Numbered from the stretch's first letter, positions 30,246 through 38,488 are shown. The stretch: DNA of 64,000 nt from Tsukamurella conjunctivitidis (GCF_007858475.1 NZ_VIGX01000011.1:48892-112891), one strand, 5' to 3'. Numbers and translations: made by a program. The notes: generated by a model not told the origin, from the sequence alone.

Positions 30246-30255
30246 ATAGTAATAT
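30246..30255. promoter_or_regulatory. Overlapping divergent -10 hexamers in a 23-base gap
   Basis: TACTAT on the minus strand (30246-30251) serves the regulator at 30238, and TAATAT on the plus strand (30250-30255) serves the GTG at 30262. They share two bases, and CATAT/ATATG forms a dyad around them. Both transcripts would start at or within a few bases of the start codon. Confidence 0.6.
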
Positions 30256-30261
30256 GCGCAT

Positions 30262-31191
30262 GTGCTGATTCCTGATCCACCGGTCGACGCACCGTCGATC
30301 CTGGGCATGCTCGGCTGGGATCCGCCCGCTCTCCCGGTGCTCCCACTGGCGGCGGCGATCGCGGCCGCGCTGTACCTGCTGGGGGTACGGACGGTGCGGC
30401 GCCGGGGACGACGGTGGCCGCTCGCGCGCGTGGTGAGCTTCCTCCTCGGCTGCGTGGTGCTGGCCGGCGTCACCGGGCTGCGCATCGAGGCCTACTCCTG
30501 GCATCTGTTCAGCGCATTCATGTTCCAACAACTCACGCTGTCGATCCTGGTGCCGCCGCTGATCGTCGGCGGCGCGCCCGGGGTGCTCCTGCTGCGCGCC
30601 ACGCCGCACCGCGGCCTCGGCCGCATCGTGCTGGCGGCGGCGCTCGGGCTGCTGCGCAGCCGCGCGCCGCGGATCCTGCTGCACTCCGGCTTCACCATCC
30701 CGCTGTTCCTGGCGAGCTACTACGGCGTCTACCTCGGCGGCGTCGTCGACGCGATCGGCGGGACCTGGCTCGGCCACACCGCGCTGCAGGTCTTCTTCCT
30801 CGGCGCGGGGCTGCTGTTCATCATCCCGATCCTGTCGATCGGGCCGCTCCCCGGCCGCGACTCCTGGCTGATGCGCTTCTTCGACATCTTCATCGAGATG
30901 CCGCTGCACGTCTTCATCGGCGTGATCCTGATGATGGCGACCACCCCGATGGTCGCGCTCTTCGCCGCGCCGCCGGCGTCCTGGGGGATCGACCCGCTGC
31001 GCGATCAGTCCATCGCCGGCGCGCTCGCGTGGTCCTACGGCGAGCCGATCGCGATGATCACGACCTGCCTCTTCGCGCTGCGCTGGCGGCGGTCCGAGCG
31101 GCGCGACGCCGCCCGGGCGGGCGCGGACCGTCGGGAAGAGGACGAGCGCGAGGCGTACAACGCCTACCTGCGCGAACTCCGCTCTCGGTAG
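30262..31191 (+). CDS. CtaG-like cytochrome c oxidase assembly protein
   Basis: A 309-residue membrane protein with about seven to eight helices of the caa3_CtaG family, involved in copper delivery to cytochrome oxidase. Seen: GLRIEAYSWHLFSAFMFQQLTLS with the conserved His, LLHSGFTIPLFLASYYGVYL, FIEMPLHVFIGVILMM and DPLRDQSIAGALAWSYGE. The GTG was chosen because the ATG two bases earlier is out of frame. The C-terminus is a charged cytosolic tail. Divergent from a two-component system with merged promoters; co-regulation is likely. Confidence 0.88.
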   Translation: MLIPDPPVDAPSILGMLGWDPPALPVLPLAAAIAAALYLLGVRTVRRRGRRWPLARVVSFLLGCVVLAGVTGLRIEAYSWHLFSAFMFQQLTLSILVPPLIVGGAPGVLLLRATPHRGLGRIVLAAALGLLRSRAPRILLHSGFTIPLFLASYYGVYLGGVVDAIGGTWLGHTALQVFFLGAGLLFIIPILSIGPLPGRDSWLMRFFDIFIEMPLHVFIGVILMMATTPMVALFAAPPASWGIDPLRDQSIAGALAWSYGEPIAMITTCLFALRWRRSERRDAARAGADRREEDEREAYNAYLRELRSR

Positions 31192-31194
31192 CGT
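31189..31194 (+). promoter_or_regulatory. -10 hexamer containing the CtaG stop codon
   Basis: TAGCGT begins with the TAG stop of the CtaG-like gene and stands 7 bases before the ATG at 31202. Confidence 0.45.
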
Positions 31195-31201
31195 GGTGCC
31201 C

Positions 31202-31948
31202 ATGCGCCGCGCCCGACTCATCCTGCTCGCCGGCACCGCGCTCTACTCGGCCTGGATCATCGCACCGCTCCTGGGCTCCGGGCTGAGCCCGCTGTACTCC
31301 TACGTCAGCGAGGCCGGCGCCGCCGGCCAGCCGCACGCCCTGCTCTTCCGCGCCACCGATCTGCTCGCCGGCACGGCCTTCGTCGTCGCGGCCGTGCTCG
31401 CCCACCGCGCCGCCCGGCCGGTGCCGCGGCTGGCCCTCGCCGCACTCGCCGGCCTGCTGATCCTGGGGGCCGCGACCATGTGCGACGCCCTCATGCCGCT
31501 GTCGTGCACCCCGACCGCCGACGCCGCCTGCGCCGCCCGGGAGGCCGCCGGGCAGGTGCCCCTCACGCACGTCGGGCACGCCGTCTCATCGGGGATCGCG
31601 GGCTTCGGCGGTGTCGTCGCGGTGCTCGGGTGGGGGCTGTGGCGCCGGTCGAGCCGACACGGTTCGGGGAGCGGCTTCGACGGTGCGCGGATCCCGCTGG
31701 CCCTGGGCGCGCTGTACCTGGTGACCACCGCGTGGACGCTGGCCGCGATGCTGGAGCCGGCGCTCTACCTCGGGCTGGCGCAGCGCGGACAGGTGCTCTC
31801 GCTCACGCTGTGGCTGGTGCTTCTCGCGACGTCGCCTCGCGCTCAGCGGCTCCCAGCACCGAATCGAGCAGACCGGGGTACGCCGCGTTCACCTCGTCGA
31901 CGAGCAACAACTGGCGGGCCGTCGCGCCCAGATCGTCCCGACGGGTGA
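31202..31948 (+). CDS. DUF998-family membrane protein
   Basis: A 248-residue protein with about six helices typical of DUF998: GTALYSAWIIAPLLGSGLSPLYSYVSE, then a second helix pair, the loop CDALMPLSC with cysteines, LTHVGHAVSSGIAGFGG and a last helix LSLTLWLVLLATS. Function unknown. The final 37 residues after the last helix are polar, Arg/Pro-rich and antisense to the ArsR gene, giving a 146-base convergent overlap. The true protein needs little of that tail. Confidence 0.75.
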   Translation: MRRARLILLAGTALYSAWIIAPLLGSGLSPLYSYVSEAGAAGQPHALLFRATDLLAGTAFVVAAVLAHRAARPVPRLALAALAGLLILGAATMCDALMPLSCTPTADAACAAREAAGQVPLTHVGHAVSSGIAGFGGVVAVLGWGLWRRSSRHGSGSGFDGARIPLALGALYLVTTAWTLAAMLEPALYLGLAQRGQVLSLTLWLVLLATSPRAQRLPAPNRADRGTPRSPRRRATTGGPSRPDRPDG

Positions 31949-32138
31949 GCCCCGCCTCGCGCAGCACCTTGAAGTGATGGCTGGCCGTGGCCTTGGTGAC
32001 CCCGTCGTAGAGCTCGGCGCAGGCGAGCGGGCGCTGCTCGCGGTGCAGGCGCCGCACCATCTCCAGCCGCACCGGATCGGCCAGCGCGCTCAGCACGGTG
32101 TGCAGCGGGACGGCGGCAGTGGCGGTGGCGTCGGTCAT
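31803..32138 (-). CDS. ArsR-family transcriptional repressor
   Basis: A 111-residue winged-helix repressor: LSALADPVRLEMVRRLHRE, HTH ACAELYDGVTKATASHHFKVLREAGLT and wing RRDDLGATARQLLL. No ELCVC metal motif is present, so the ligand is probably not a thiophilic metal; a single Cys sits in LACAELY. It is divergent from an MFS exporter with two copies of a 20-base dyad between them, so it likely represses both genes. Confidence 0.9.
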   Translation of the reverse strand: MTDATATAAVPLHTVLSALADPVRLEMVRRLHREQRPLACAELYDGVTKATASHHFKVLREAGLTRRDDLGATARQLLLVDEVNAAYPGLLDSVLGAAEREATSREAPATA

Positions 32139-32160
32139 GATTCTCGTTCCCTGAGACAAC

Positions 32161-32180
32161 GGTTTGATCTTCGTCGAACC
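32161..32180. promoter_or_regulatory. Operator copy 1 for the ArsR repressor
   Basis: GGTTTGATCTTCGTCGAACC is an imperfect dyad and near-copy of the site 38 bases downstream. The preceding CAAC is also repeated. Confidence 0.7.
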
Positions 32181-32198
32181 GGGTGTACCGTTGGCAAC

Positions 32199-32218
32199 GG
32201 TTCGATGATCGTCGAACC
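32199..32218. promoter_or_regulatory. Operator copy 2 for the ArsR repressor
   Basis: GGTTCGATGATCGTCGAACC has 9 of 10 paired positions. Together with copy 1 it lies in the 104-base divergent gap between the arsR-like and MFS genes. Confidence 0.75.
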
Positions 32219-32242
32219 TCGACGATACACCCGGAGGCGAGC

Positions 32243-33460
32243 ATGAGTCTGGCGCAGCAGGTCGCGGCACCGTCGACGCACATCCACCCGCAGCGCTGGT
32301 CCTTCGCTCTCCTGCTCACCCTGCTCGCGCTGGCCCTCGGCGTCTCCGGCTTGCCGTCCCCGCTGTACCCGCTCTACCAGCAGCAATGGCACATGTCGGC
32401 GCTGTCGACCACCGTCGTCTTCGCGGTTTACGCGATCGGCGCGCTGGGCGCGGCGCTGACCGTCGGCCCGATCTCCGACGCCATCGGCCGCAAGCCGGTC
32501 CTGCTCGCCGCCGTCGGGACCATCCTCGCGGGGCTGCTCCTGTTCCTGTTCGCGGGTGCCGAATGGCAGCTGATCCTGGCGCGGTTCCTGCACGGCGCCG
32601 CCATCGGTTCGATCACCGTGGTCGCGGGCGCGGCCCTGCTCGACGTCCGGCCCACCGACGGCGCCCGCAACGGCATGCTGTCCGGCGTCGCCCTCAACAT
32701 CGGCATCGCCGCGACCGCGCTCGGCGCCGCGGCCGTCGCCCAGTACGCGCCGCATCCGCTGCGCACGCCCTTCGTGACGATGGGCGTCGTGGTGCTCGCG
32801 ATCCTGCTCGGCGTCATCGCGCTGATCGAACCGCACGTCGGGCGCACGGGCGAGCGGGTCCGGCTCAGCCGCCCCGGCGTGCCCGGAGAGATCACCGCCG
32901 ACTTCTGGTTCTCCGGCATCGGCATCATCACCGCCTGGTCGGTGCTCGGCGTCTTCCTCAGCCTCTATCCCGCGCTGGTGCAGCACGTGACCGGGCACGG
33001 CTCGGTGATCTTCACCGGCGGCCTCGTCGCCGTGATGGCGCTGGCCTCAGCGGTCTCGCAGTTCATCGGCGGCCGGTACCCGGCCAAGCCGACCGCGATC
33101 GTCGGCGACGTCGGCCTCGCCGCGTCGCTGATCCTCGCCGTGGTCGCGGTCCGCTACGGCCACACCTGGCTGATCGTGGTCGACACGGTCCTGCTCGGCG
33201 CCACCTTCGGCCTGGCCTTCGGCGGCTCGCTGCGGCACCTCGGCTCCGTCGCCCCCGCGCACGCGCGCGGCCAGGTGATGAGTGCCTACTACCTGCTCGG
33301 CTACCTCGCGATGGGCGTGCCCACCGTGATCGCCGGCTACCTCGCCACGCAGTACAGCACGGCGACGATCTTCCCCTGGTTCGCCGCCGCCGTGGCCGCG
33401 GCCTGCCTGGGTGCCGCCTGGATCGGCCTCCGCGGCCGACGGTCCGCCGTGGTCGCGTAA
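32243..33460 (+). CDS. MFS transporter
   Basis: A 405-residue, 12-helix major facilitator. Motif A is clear in the loop after helix 2 (GPISDAIGRKPVL), with the first helices at residues 20-38 (FALLLTLLALALGVSGLPSP cut at 20) and a proline-containing LPSPLYPLY. The ATG has a GGAGG site 6 bases upstream. It is divergent from an ArsR-type repressor with two dyads between them, so it is probably an exporter induced by its own substrate. The substrate is not predictable. Confidence 0.9.
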   Translation: MSLAQQVAAPSTHIHPQRWSFALLLTLLALALGVSGLPSPLYPLYQQQWHMSALSTTVVFAVYAIGALGAALTVGPISDAIGRKPVLLAAVGTILAGLLLFLFAGAEWQLILARFLHGAAIGSITVVAGAALLDVRPTDGARNGMLSGVALNIGIAATALGAAAVAQYAPHPLRTPFVTMGVVVLAILLGVIALIEPHVGRTGERVRLSRPGVPGEITADFWFSGIGIITAWSVLGVFLSLYPALVQHVTGHGSVIFTGGLVAVMALASAVSQFIGGRYPAKPTAIVGDVGLAASLILAVVAVRYGHTWLIVVDTVLLGATFGLAFGGSLRHLGSVAPAHARGQVMSAYYLLGYLAMGVPTVIAGYLATQYSTATIFPWFAAAVAAACLGAAWIGLRGRRSAVVA

Positions 33461-33526
33461 GCGCCGCGGCTCCCGTGGAGGAGGCGGCTTCGCGCGGGGG
33501 ACGACCGCACCCGCGTCGCCGCGGGA

Positions 33527-34855
33527 TCAGCCTCCGGCGGTACCCGAGGGCGGCACCGTCGACGGCGAGGGCGCCGCGGACGTGGTCTCCGGCGCCTCGC
33601 CCTGATCGCCGCGCGGGAGAGCGCTCCCCGCGACCCAGGTGGCCCAGGGCACGGACCAGTCGCCGTTCTGCCACTGCTCCAGCGCGGGGCCCCCGGTGTT
33701 GCGGACCTCCACGACGTCGCCGGGCTGCGAGAGCCCGAAGAACCATTGCGCGTTCGCGGGGCTCAGGTTGAGGCAGCCGTGCGACTCGTTGCGGACGCCC
33801 TGCGCGCCGATGTTGTCGAGGGCGTGCAGGTAGATCCCGTCGTTGCTGATCCGGGTGGCCCAGCCGATGCTCTGCTTGTAGCCCAGCCGCGAATTGATCG
33901 GCAGGCCGTAGGTCGACGAGTCCATGATCACCGGATTCGCCTTGTCGAGGACGGTGTAGACGCCGCGCTGCGTCCAGAAGTGGAAGGTCTGGCCGTTGAT
34001 GACCTCGTTGCCGCCCTGCCCCATCGACGTGGGCATCGACCGCACCATCTGGCCGTTCACGAAAACCTGCACCTGCTTGGTGTTGTCGTCGGCGATGGAG
34101 ACGTGCGACTCGCCGATCGAGAACGTGATCGCGATGTCCTTCTCACCCCAGAGGCCGGGGCTGACCTCCTTGCCGAAGGCGTTGACCTGGATCGAGACCT
34201 TGGTGCCCGACGGGTAGTAGTCCTTCGGCCGCCACGCCACCGTCTTGTCGGTGGTCCACATCCACGCGCCCTCGACCGGCGGGGTCGTCGTGACCTTGAG
34301 GAGCTTCTGGGCCATGGCCCGGTCCTTGATCGGCTCGTCGAAATGGACGACCGCGACCTGCCCGACGCCGTAGACGGCACCGTCGTTGAGCGACATCCCG
34401 CCCGTGTTCTCGAAGTAGGGCAGCGTCTTGTTGGTGTCGTCGACGGTGACGGTGGAGAAGGTGGTCCGCTTCTCCCGCTGCTGCCCCAGCGTCTCGTACT
34501 TCGCGACCAGCGTGTACTGCGCGTTGTACTCGAGCGGCTTCGACGCCTTCCAGGTCAGCATGTCCGTCGAGAGCGCGCCCTCCACGGCGACGCCCTTGGC
34601 GTCGGTGAGCGTGACCGAACCGAGGACGGCCTTCGCGATCGTCACCGTGACCGGCGTGATCGGGCTGACGGCCTGCGCGCCGTCGGCCGGGGCGACCGTC
34701 ACCTCCGCCGGGTCGGGCGGGGGCGTGGAGGGCCCAGCACTCGTGCCGCCACCGGTCAGATCGCCGATCGTGCAGCCTGCGGCCACCAGGGGCACCGCCG
34801 CGGCGGCACCGACCAGGACCGCGCGCCGGCCGACGCGCTCGTTGAACATGCTCAC
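33527..34855 (-). CDS. L,D-transpeptidase (Ig-domain type lipoprotein)
   Basis: A 442-residue exported enzyme forming 3-3 crosslinks in peptidoglycan, as the Ldt enzymes of mycobacteria do. Seen: signal with lipobox VAAGC, Pro/Gly-rich linker, two bacterial Ig-like domains (from EVTVAPADGAQAVSP and VAVVHFDEPIKDRAMAQ), the YkuD catalytic domain with IYLHALDN and the nucleophile in SHGCLNL, and a Ser/Thr/Pro C-terminal tail. The GTG at 34855 is favoured over the ATG two codons later because GAGGGG lies 8 bases upstream. Monocistronic, facing the MFS gene. Confidence 0.93.
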   Translation of the reverse strand: MSMFNERVGRRAVLVGAAAAVPLVAAGCTIGDLTGGGTSAGPSTPPPDPAEVTVAPADGAQAVSPITPVTVTIAKAVLGSVTLTDAKGVAVEGALSTDMLTWKASKPLEYNAQYTLVAKYETLGQQREKRTTFSTVTVDDTNKTLPYFENTGGMSLNDGAVYGVGQVAVVHFDEPIKDRAMAQKLLKVTTTPPVEGAWMWTTDKTVAWRPKDYYPSGTKVSIQVNAFGKEVSPGLWGEKDIAITFSIGESHVSIADDNTKQVQVFVNGQMVRSMPTSMGQGGNEVINGQTFHFWTQRGVYTVLDKANPVIMDSSTYGLPINSRLGYKQSIGWATRISNDGIYLHALDNIGAQGVRNESHGCLNLSPANAQWFFGLSQPGDVVEVRNTGGPALEQWQNGDWSVPWATWVAGSALPRGDQGEAPETTSAAPSPSTVPPSGTAGG

Positions 34856-34886
34856 TGAATCGTCCCCTCGCTGATTACATGCGAGT

Positions 34887-35528
34887 CTAACGATGCTTCC
34901 TGACATCCCCGTCCGGGTAACGCTCCCGATGCATCGCCTCGGACAGCGGGCGACGCTCGCGCCAACCGAATCGCTCCAGGTCGGGCACCGTCTGCAGGGC
35001 GGTCACGGGGCCCACGCACAGCCACGCCACGATGTGGACGTGCTCGGGGACGTCGACCAGGGCGCGCAGGAAGGGCTCGCGGTAGAACGACACCCAGCCC
35101 ACGCCGATGCCCTCCGCGGTCGCGGCCAGCCACAGGTTCTGGATGGCCAGGGCCACGGACAGTCGGCCGGTCTCGTCGATCGTGTGCCGGCCGAGGATGT
35201 GGGTGCCACCGCGGGTCGGATCGTAGGTGACGACGACGCCGGTGCGGGACGACTCGATGCCCTCGATGACGATCGGGTTGAAGGTGTCCTTGCGGTCCGG
35301 CGGCAACGAGCGGGCGAAGTCCTCCCGGCATTCGCCGACGTGCCCGGCGAACCGCTCGAGCGTCTCCGGATCCTGGACGACGACGAAGTCCCAGGGCTGG
35401 GTGTTCCCGACGCTGGGCGCGCTGTGCGCGGCGCCGAGGATCCGTACCAGCCGCTCCTCGTCGATCCGCTCGCCCGAGAACTCGTTGCGCACGTCGCGCC
35501 GGCGCAGGATCGCCTCGAAGACGTCCAT
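34887..35528 (-). CDS. bluB: 5,6-dimethylbenzimidazole synthase BluB / nitroreductase-like
   Basis: A 213-residue flavoprotein. BluB splits FMN to give DMB, the lower ligand of cobalamin. Seen: FEAILRRRDVRNEFSGE, the catalytic-side AAHSAPSVGNTQPWDF, GRLSVALAIQNLWLAATAEGIGVGWVSFY and the C-terminal ERFGWRERRPL. These match BluB more than general nitroreductases. Last gene of a TetR-GNAT-BluB operon; its ATG overlaps the GNAT stop by one base (TGATG). No other cobalamin genes are nearby. Confidence 0.85.
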   Translation of the reverse strand: MDVFEAILRRRDVRNEFSGERIDEERLVRILGAAHSAPSVGNTQPWDFVVVQDPETLERFAGHVGECREDFARSLPPDRKDTFNPIVIEGIESSRTGVVVTYDPTRGGTHILGRHTIDETGRLSVALAIQNLWLAATAEGIGVGWVSFYREPFLRALVDVPEHVHIVAWLCVGPVTALQTVPDLERFGWRERRPLSEAMHRERYPDGDVRKHR

Positions 35529-36067
35529 CAGGCCCCGCCGGCGCGGACGGCACCGTCGGCCTGCGCGGCCAGGGCCCCGAGGCTCTCGCCCGTGAGTCGT
35601 TGCGTGGTCCACTCTTCCATCGGCACCGCGCCGATCGACCGGTAGAAGCCGATCGCGGGGGCGTTCCAATCGAGGACGGTCCACTCGAGCCGGGCGTAAC
35701 CGTTGTCGCGGCACTCCTGCGCGAGGGCGGCGAGCAACTTCTTGCCGTGGCCGCCGCCGCGCGCGCCGGGCCGGACGTAGAGGTCCTCGAGCCAGATGCC
35801 GTGGGTCCCGGTCCAGGTGGAGAAGGTGCGGAAGTACACGGCCATCCCGACCACCGTCTCGGTTCCGCCGGGGCGGCGCACCGCATCGTCGGCCGGCCCC
35901 GGCTCGGAGGCGATGAGCGCGAAGACGGCGGGCGCCGGCCCGAACAGCGCGGCGTGCAACTGCTCGGCCGTGGCGACCGCGGCGTCGGGTTCCTTCTCGT
36001 ACGCGGCGAGCTCGGCGATCATCGTGAGGATCTCCGGCACGTCGGCGGGCGTCGCCGGACGGATCAC
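35528..36067 (-). CDS. GNAT-family N-acetyltransferase
   Basis: A 179-residue acetyltransferase: N-terminal IRPATPADVPEILTMIAELAAYEK, LEDLYVRPGARGGGHGKKLL with the acetyl-CoA pyrophosphate loop RxxGxGxxL in variant form (RGGGHGKKL), and LEWTVLDWNAPAIGFYRSIGA. This profile is close to diamine/spermidine-type acetyltransferases of the GNAT fold. The GTG start overlaps the TetR stop by 4 bases (GTGA), so the genes are cotranscribed. Confidence 0.88.
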   Translation of the reverse strand: MIRPATPADVPEILTMIAELAAYEKEPDAAVATAEQLHAALFGPAPAVFALIASEPGPADDAVRRPGGTETVVGMAVYFRTFSTWTGTHGIWLEDLYVRPGARGGGHGKKLLAALAQECRDNGYARLEWTVLDWNAPAIGFYRSIGAVPMEEWTTQRLTGESLGALAAQADGAVRAGGA

Positions 36068-36690
36068 TGCGCGCCGCCCGATGCCGAGCCGCTCGCGGCC
36101 GCGGCCTGCGCCGCGATCGCGGGCATCAGACACTCGCGGACGACGCGGCCCGCGGTGTAGGGATCGTCGAAGCTGATGAGACCGTCGGGCGCGAGGAGCA
36201 CCGAGTGCCCGACGCGCGCGAAGATCTCGGCGATCGGCTTCGGGTCGAACTCCGGCAGGTCGCCGCTCGACTGGAAACCCGCGATGATGTTGGCGGCGAA
36301 CTCACGGCCGATCTCGATGACCATGCCGCCGCCCTGCGCGATCATCGGCAGGCCGACGACGACGTTGCCGTCGCCGATGCCGCGGATCAGCGGCCGACGA
36401 TGCGCCTCGCGCAGGAAGGCGACGAAGCCCTCGGTGAGCGCCTCCTCGACGGAGCCCAGCCCCTGCACCTGTTGTTCCACCGTCTTGAGCAGCTGTTCGG
36501 CTTCGTACCGGATGGCCTGCTGGACGAGGTTGTCCTTCCGGTTGAAACGCCGGTAGACGGTGGCCACGCCGATGCCCGCGAGGTTGGCGACGTTCTCCAT
36601 CGTGGTCCGCGAAATGCCGACGCTGCCGATGCTCGACACCGCTGCAGACAAGATGCTCTGCGCGGTCTGATCGTTTCTGCCGGGACTCAC
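36064..36690 (-). CDS. TetR-family regulator
   Basis: A 208-residue regulator with an HTH in residues 10-55 (QSILSAAVSSIGSVGISRTT, GIGVATVYRRFNRKDNLV) and a helical ligand domain. I chose the GTG at 36690 because TAGAAT is 8 bases upstream on the minus strand; a longer ATG form from 36720 would begin only 6 bases from the divergent DUF5313 start. First gene of the operon with GNAT and BluB, so it probably controls that operon and perhaps the divergent gene. Confidence 0.88.
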   Translation of the reverse strand: MSPGRNDQTAQSILSAAVSSIGSVGISRTTMENVANLAGIGVATVYRRFNRKDNLVQQAIRYEAEQLLKTVEQQVQGLGSVEEALTEGFVAFLREAHRRPLIRGIGDGNVVVGLPMIAQGGGMVIEIGREFAANIIAGFQSSGDLPEFDPKPIAEIFARVGHSVLLAPDGLISFDDPYTAGRVVRECLMPAIAAQAAAASGSASGGAQ

Positions 36691-36698
36691 AACGTCCG

Positions 36699-36704
36699 AT
36701 TCTA
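36699..36704 (-). promoter_or_regulatory. -10 hexamer of the TetR gene
   Basis: TAGAAT on the minus strand, 8 bases before the GTG at 36690; it decides that start codon. Confidence 0.45.
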
Positions 36705-36726
36705 GGCGCAGTGGGACCATGGAGGT

Positions 36727-37119
36727 ATGAACGACGGTCCGAGCAAGCCCAACCCCGTGCAGTACGTCCTGTACTCCTACGGCAGGACGGTGCTGCCGCC
36801 GTCGATGCACGAGTGGGTGGCGAACGACCTCGCGGGCCCGCGTGCCGCACTGCGGACCGTCGTGCGCTTCGCGATCCCCTGTCTGCTGATCCTGGTCCCG
36901 TTCTGGTTCATCGACACCTCCGTGCTGAACCGGGCGACGATGACCCTGCCGATCTTCATCCCGTTCGTCTACTTCTCGATCGCGCTGAACAAGATCTACC
37001 GGCGCGGCCGGCTGCGCCACCACGGGCTGGACCCCGACCTCGTCGACGTGATCGCCCGCGAGAAGGAGGCGGACCTGCACGCCGCCTACATCGCCAAGCA
37101 CGGCCCGCGCGACACCTGA
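36727..37119 (+). CDS. DUF5313-family membrane protein
   Basis: A 130-residue protein with two central helices (IPCLLILVPFWFIDTSV and LPIFIPFVYFSIALNK) and the conserved-looking start KPNPVQYVLYSYGRTVLPPSMHEWVANDL. This matches the mycobacterial DUF5313 family, of unknown function. The ATG has a GGAGGT site directly upstream. The basic loop KIYRRGRLRHHGL predicts the C-terminus in the cytosol. Confidence 0.78.
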   Translation: MNDGPSKPNPVQYVLYSYGRTVLPPSMHEWVANDLAGPRAALRTVVRFAIPCLLILVPFWFIDTSVLNRATMTLPIFIPFVYFSIALNKIYRRGRLRHHGLDPDLVDVIAREKEADLHAAYIAKHGPRDT

Positions 37120-37158
37120 GACGGCCGCCGCCGCGGCGCTGATACGTGATCCGCGTCC

Positions 37159-37164
37159 TACTAT
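37159..37164 (+). promoter_or_regulatory. -10 hexamer of the esterase gene
   Basis: TACTAT lies 7 bases before the ATG at 37172. Confidence 0.5.
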
Positions 37165-37171
37165 CAGTGCC

Positions 37172-38251
37172 ATGGCGCTCACCGAAGTCCTCCAGAAGCT
37201 GGCCCTGCAGATCCCGACCCCGCTCGTCGCGGGGGCGGCGAAGATGCTGTTCGGGCTGCCCGCGCATGTCAAGCAGCGCCTCGGCACCCCGCAGACCGTC
37301 GAGGGCAACGAGCTGGACCTGGATTCGCGGATCACCCTCCTGCTGCTGGGCCTGCAGGGGGTCGACGGGCTCTCCGGTGCCCGCGACGTCGACTTCTCCC
37401 GCGCCTCGATGCTCAAGCTGAGCCAGGTCGTCGGCGCGGGCACCGCGCCGTCGGTCGGCGTCCGGGGTCTCATGGTCGACGGTGCCGAAGGCCCCCTCCC
37501 GGCACGGCTGTACACGCCGGCCGGGCTCGAGGCGGGCTCGCCGCTGGTCGTCTTCTTCCACGGGGGCGGTTTCGTCCTCGGTGATCTGGATTCCCACGAC
37601 GCACCGTGCCGCTACATCGCGGATCGGGCTCGCGTGCGGGTGCTGTCCGTCGACTACCGGCTGGCGCCCGAGGCGATCTTCCCCGCGGCGGCCGACGACG
37701 CCGTCGCCGCCACGGCGTGGGCGCTCGCCCACGCCGACCAGCTGGGCGCCGACCCCACCAGGGTGGCGGTATCGGGCGACAGCGCGGGCGGCAACCTCGC
37801 GGGCGTCGCCGCCCGCGAGCTGGCACTGGCCGGCGGCGCGCAGCCCGCGTTCTCGCTCCTCTTCTACCCCGTGACCGGTGCGGATCCGGCGAACCGCAGT
37901 CGCGACACCTTCGCCAGCGGCTACTTCCTCACCAAGGACGACATCGAGTACTTCCGGCAGCTGTACACGCCGGAGCCGGGCCAGGACACCGACCCGAAGT
38001 TCGACCTGCGGCACGCCGACGACCTCGCCGGCATCGGCCGCACGCACGTCGTGGTAGCGGGGTTCGACCCGCTGCGCGACGAGGGCGCGGCCTACGCACA
38101 GCGGCTGCGCGACGCCGGCGTCGACGCCACGACCCAGCTCGCGCCGGGAGCGCTCCACGGCTTCCTCAACACCGTCGGCGTGAGCGCCGACGCGCGGGTC
38201 GACGTGGACGCCGCGCTCGACGTCCTGCGGTCCGCGCTCGCCCGTCGTTAG
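37172..38251 (+). CDS. Hormone-sensitive-lipase type alpha/beta-hydrolase (acetyl esterase)
   Basis: A 359-residue esterase of the HSL (family IV, Lip-type) group. Seen: the oxyanion motif FFHGGGFVLGD, nucleophile elbow SGDSAGGNLAG, the acid in GFDPLRDEG and the His in GALHGFLNTV. The N-terminal 100 residues are a helical cap segment (LTEVLQKLALQIPTPLVAGA). No signal peptide, so intracellular; short-chain acyl esters are the usual substrates of this family. Monocistronic, from a leaderless-type promoter. Confidence 0.9.
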   Translation: MALTEVLQKLALQIPTPLVAGAAKMLFGLPAHVKQRLGTPQTVEGNELDLDSRITLLLLGLQGVDGLSGARDVDFSRASMLKLSQVVGAGTAPSVGVRGLMVDGAEGPLPARLYTPAGLEAGSPLVVFFHGGGFVLGDLDSHDAPCRYIADRARVRVLSVDYRLAPEAIFPAAADDAVAATAWALAHADQLGADPTRVAVSGDSAGGNLAGVAARELALAGGAQPAFSLLFYPVTGADPANRSRDTFASGYFLTKDDIEYFRQLYTPEPGQDTDPKFDLRHADDLAGIGRTHVVVAGFDPLRDEGAAYAQRLRDAGVDATTQLAPGALHGFLNTVGVSADARVDVDAALDVLRSALARR

Positions 38252-38390
38252 CGACAACAAGCGTTGGCAGTTGCAGTCGCACGCGAACACGCATGTCACG
38301 AAAGGTGGCACCCGTACGCGTATACCCCGTATCGTGGGTTCTGCGGCCGCCATATGACGTCTCCCCCCACGTCGGCGGCTGCGTGATTGA

Positions 38391-38443
38391 GCCTTGATAC
38401 CGGCTCCCCCTCCTCCCCCCATTCCGGGAGCCGGTATCAAGGC
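38391..38443. terminator. 18-base perfect hairpin between the esterase and copper ATPase genes
   Basis: GCCTTGATACCGGCTCCC (38391-38408) and its exact complement (38426-38443) are separated by a 17-base pyrimidine-rich loop. It may be the esterase terminator or a leader structure of the copper ATPase, whose start is 45 bases on. Only a weak T-rich stretch follows. Confidence 0.6.
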
Positions 38444-38488
38444 CTTTCACGTTTTCGGACCCGGTGCGCCGAGGTGGATACTGGAGGG

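Noticed and set aside
36691-36720. Longer TetR starting at ATG 36720
   Set aside because: It would start 6 bases from the divergent DUF5313 ATG, and TAGAAT points to GTG 36690.
38318-38345. CsoR-type copper operator before the copper ATPase (TATACCCC...TGGGTT)
   Set aside because: Only the left half fits; the right half is imperfect and it lies 150 bases from the start, beyond an 18-base hairpin.
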